This document shows positions 61,829 to 64,000 of a DNA stretch of 64,000 bases, piece by piece. Location of the stretch: the NCBI RefSeq assembly GCF_030818255.1, contig NZ_JAUTAG010000001.1, positions 3,844,001 through 3,908,000 of the forward strand, given 5' to 3'. The DNA comes from Microbacterium sp. SORGH_AS_0969 (lineage in GTDB: Bacteria > Actinomycetota > Actinomycetes > Actinomycetales > Microbacteriaceae). Both the position numbers and the translations under genes were made by a program. How positions within the stretch are numbered: position 1 is the stretch's first letter; each line of letters opens with the position of its first letter. The notes under the pieces are model-generated. The model made no database searches and was not told the DNA's origin. It saw nothing but the letters and a program-made list of their open reading frames with translations.

Positions 61829-62266
61829 GTGGACCTCGCTCTCGCACTCGTGATCGTCGCCGCTCTGCTCGCGGCCACCGTCGTGCTGGGCCTGGTGTGG
61901 CGTCGTGGACAGGGGCGAGCGCGCTCGGTCGACTCGGGCGAAACGATCGACCCTCGCGTGCTCGAGGCGGGCCCCCTCGGTGAGGCGGCCACCCTGGTGC
62001 ACTTCAGCACCGAGATGTGCACGCGCTGCCCCGGTGTGCATCGCATGCTCTCCGCCGTGGCGGACGATCGCTCGGGAGTGCGCCACATCGACGTCGATCT
62101 GACCCACCGCCCGGATCTCGCGAAGCGATTCCGCGTCCTGCAGACACCGACGACCCTCCTCGTCGACGCGTCGGGGCAGACCGTCCGTCGTTTCGGGGGT
62201 CCGCCGGCACGCGCCGACGTCGAACGCGAACTCGACCTCCTCACGAAAGAGAACGCCCATGGCTGA
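61829..62266 (+). CDS. membrane-anchored thioredoxin-like protein
   Basis: 145 residues: one N-terminal membrane helix (about 4-23) and a thioredoxin fold with the active-site CTRC at C64-C67 ([17 protein letters not shown]) and the cis-Pro region [13 protein letters not shown]. Probably faces the cytoplasm or cell surface and acts on disulfides. The start is GTG; TAGCGT lies 8 bases upstream. Its 3' end overlaps the DUF4395 gene by 8 bases. Confidence 0.82.
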   Translation: MDLALALVIVAALLAATVVLGLVWRRGQGRARSVDSGETIDPRVLEAGPLGEAATLVHFSTEMCTRCPGVHRMLSAVADDRSGVRHIDVDLTHRPDLAKRFRVLQTPTTLLVDASGQTVRRFGGPPARADVERELDLLTKENAHG

Positions 62267-62757
62267 ACCCGCCCGCATCGATGCCCGCGGACCGCGCTTC
62301 GCGGCATCCATCACCGCGGTGCTCCTCCTCGTCGGCACGCTGCTGAGTCTGCTCGGCGTCTCGACGGGGCCCGAGGCGACCCTGGACCGCGCGACCGATC
62401 CGGGCTTCCTGGTGATCCTCGTCGTCGCGCTCCTCTTCGTCTGGGGCGTGGCCTCCCCGCGGACCGCCCCCCTGGGGCGTCCTCTACCGCAAGGTCGTTC
62501 AGCCGCGACTCGCGCCGCCCACCGAGTTCGAAGACCCGCGACCGCCGCGCTTCGCGCAGGGCGTCGGCCTCTTCGTCACGGCGGTCGGACTGATCCTCCA
62601 CCTCGCGGGCGTGCCGTGGGCGCTCCCCATCGCCGCCGCCATGGCGTTCGTCGCCGCGTTTCTCAACGCCGTCTTCGGACTGTGCCTCGGATGCCAGCTC
62701 TACCTCGTGCTGCAGCGGGCGGGGATCGTGGGGCGTCGGGGTCCGGCATCCGCGTGA
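62259..62757 (+). CDS. DUF4395 membrane protein, frameshifted
   Basis: Reads in frame from [14 protein letters not shown] to VASPRTAP, then shifts in the six-C run 62467-62472. Skipping one base restores WGVLYRKVVQPRLAPPTEFE and a helix-rich C-terminus ending at 62757 (span 3n+1, about 165 residues). DUF4395 proteins have four membrane helices and often pair with thioredoxin-like genes, as here. As sequenced, the frame runs to 62813 with unrelated residues. Confidence 0.8.
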
Positions 62758-62890
62758 TCGGTTCGCTAGGGATGGGCTGTCAAGACCTGAACGGTGTCGG
62801 TCGCCCTCGTTAGGCTGGCCGCGTCGCGGTCACCCGGACCGCGGACACCACGTCGCGGTCGCGAACCGCGCAGACACCACGGAGGTTCCC

Positions 62891-63316
62891 ATGGCCGTCA
62901 CGAGCGAAGCCGCCACCGCCTGGAAGGGCAGCCTGTTCGAGGGATCGGGTGAGGTCACGTTCACCTCCTCGGGCATCGGCACGTTCGACGTCAACTGGAA
63001 GGCGCGCAGCGAGGGTTCGAACTCGGTCACCACGCCCGAGGAACTCCTCGCCGGAGCGCACTCCGCGTGCTTCAGCATGGCGCTGTCGAACGCGCTGGCC
63101 GAGAACGGCACCCCGCCCGAGTCGGTCGACGCGACCGCGTCCGTCACCTTCAAGCCTGGCACCGGCATCACCGGCAGCCACCTGAATGTCAACGCCGTCG
63201 TCCCCGGCCTCGACGCCGCGACGTTCGAGAAGATCGCCAACGACGCCAAGGCGAACTGCCCCGTGTCGCAGGCGCTCGCCGGCATCGACATCACCCTCGA
63301 GGCGACGCTTGCCTGA
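62891..63316 (+). CDS. OsmC-family peroxiredoxin
   Basis: 141 residues of the OsmC/Ohr fold with both catalytic cysteines: C60 (GAHSACFSMALS) and C123 (ANCPVSQAL), and the EELLAGAHSAC motif. It reduces organic hydroperoxides (family knowledge). A clear binding site GGAGG precedes the ATG. It overlaps the start of the following epimerase gene. Confidence 0.92.
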   Translation: MAVTSEAATAWKGSLFEGSGEVTFTSSGIGTFDVNWKARSEGSNSVTTPEELLAGAHSACFSMALSNALAENGTPPESVDATASVTFKPGTGITGSHLNVNAVVPGLDAATFEKIANDAKANCPVSQALAGIDITLEATLA

Positions 63317-64000
63317 GACTCCGGCCCGACGCGTCGTCCTCGCCGGCGCGTCGGGCCTCATCGGCAAAGCTCTCGCGGACTCGCTCCGCGCTGACGGCGT
63401 CGAGGTGACCTCACTCGTTCGGCACGAGCCCCGCGCCGCACACGAGGTGCAGTGGTTGCAGGATCCCGCTCCCCTGGACCCCGATGTCCTCGCCGGAGCC
63501 GACGCCGTGGTCTGCCTCAACGGCGCCTCGATCGGTCATTTCCCCTGGACGCCGTCCTACAAGAGCACGCTGCTGTGGTCGCGCATCACCCCGACGCGCA
63601 CCCTCGCCACCGCGATCCGCGCGCTCGGCGAAGACGCTCCCGCCCTCATCAACGCCAGTGCGACGGGCTTCTACGGATCGCAGCCGGGAACACTTCTCAC
63701 CGAGGACTCCCCGCACGGAGAGGGCTTCCTCGTCGACATCTGCATCGACTGGGAGGCCGCTGCGCGCGACGCCGGCAGCCGCGCACGCGTCGCCCTTCTC
63801 CGCACGGCTCCGATCGTCCATGAGCAGGGTGTCCTCAAGCCGTTGCTGCTTCTGACGAAGATCGGCGCGGCGGGTCCCATCGGCCGCGGAACGCAGGTGT
63901 GGCCCTGGATCACGCTCGACGACGAGGTACGCGCCATCCGGCACGTCATCGACTCCGACATCGACGGACCGGTCAATCTCACGGGACCGACGCGGGCGAC
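63309..64000 (+). CDS. TIGR01777-family NAD-dependent epimerase, C-terminus outside window
   Basis: The first 230 codons are visible, starting with TTG at 63309 (LPETPARRVVLAGASGLIGK), eight bases inside osmC. The nucleotide-binding GASGLIGKAL, then LNGASIG and SATGFYGSQPG mark the TIGR01777 group of SDR-extended proteins, whose role is unknown. A rare TTG start with overlap suggests translational coupling to osmC. Confidence 0.85.
   Translation, partial: MPETPARRVVLAGASGLIGKALADSLRADGVEVTSLVRHEPRAAHEVQWLQDPAPLDPDVLAGADAVVCLNGASIGHFPWTPSYKSTLLWSRITPTRTLATAIRALGEDAPALINASATGFYGSQPGTLLTEDSPHGEGFLVDICIDWEAAARDAGSRARVALLRTAPIVHEQGVLKPLLLLTKIGAAGPIGRGTQVWPWITLDDEVRAIRHVIDSDIDGPVNLTGPTRA

Overview
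The window is high-G+C (roughly 70 %) actinobacterial chromosome. Gene order and protein sequences (ftsK-pgsA-cinA-clgR-DUF3046-recA-recX, miaB-miaA-dapF, lexA/LysM-hisCBH-priA, infC-rpmI-rplT-TrmH, pheST-argCJBDFH-tyrS, parA-scpA-scpB-rluB-tyrA-cmk-der) point to Microbacteriaceae, most likely Microbacterium or a close relative. Almost everything is core chromosome. No rRNA, tRNA, prophage, transposase or CRISPR array was seen.

Layout. 1-8.1 kb (minus): DUF805 fragment, then a tightly overlapping der/cmk/tyrA and rluB/scpB/scpA/parA block and a DUF4184 membrane protein. 8.1-17.9 kb (minus): tyrS, a small Pycsar-type transmembrane effector homologue, and the arginine operon argCJBDF-(acyltransferase-like membrane protein)-argH. 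17.9-22 kb: a structured 510-base gap, then pheT and pheS. 22-25.5 kb (minus): a glutamate ABC importer (gluABCD). 25.5-28.4 kb: TrmH-family methyltransferase, rplT, rpmI, infC with a structured leader, and a divergent DUF1844 gene. 28.4-32.8 kb: a repeat-filled gap, SseB-like protein, priA, hisH, hisB, hisC. 32.8-38.2 kb: a LysM division-inhibitor-like gene divergent from lexA, followed on the plus strand by two membrane/cell-surface genes and an S9 peptidase. 38.4-44.7 kb: hflX, an RsmC-like methyltransferase, dapF, GNAT, miaA, miaB. 44.8-47.4 kb: a large LuxR-type ATPase regulator. 47.4-54.5 kb (minus): minisatellite, recX, recA, DUF3046, clgR, cinA, pgsA, ftsK. 54.5-64 kb: GNAT, RNase J, dapA, a DUF559 protein, NUDIX, SDR, folA, thyA, and a plus-strand group of thioredoxin-like, DUF4395, OsmC and sugar-epimerase-like genes.

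How the genes work together: arginine (argCJBDFH), histidine (hisC, hisB, hisH, priA), diaminopimelate/lysine (dapA, dapF), tyrosine (tyrA) and thymidylate/folate (thyA, folA) synthesis; translation (pheST, tyrS, infC, L35, L20, miaA/B, rluB, hflX); chromosome segregation (scpAB, ParA, ftsK); and the SOS core (lexA, recA, recX, LysM gene) with SOS boxes visible upstream of the LysM gene and recA.

Three points matter for anyone using this annotation. (1) Three genes (pheT, the S9 peptidase, the DUF4395 gene) each carry one extra base in or near a G/C homopolymer and are annotated here across the frameshift. (2) At least fourteen genes have a TANNNT hexamer exactly 6-7 bases before the start codon, the layout of leaderless actinobacterial promoters; this was used to choose several starts. 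(3) The least ordinary features are the infC leader, which can mask its own ribosome binding site, a short inverted-repeat element read in frame inside scpA, the lone Pycsar effector homologue, and the paired stem-loops between pheT and argC.
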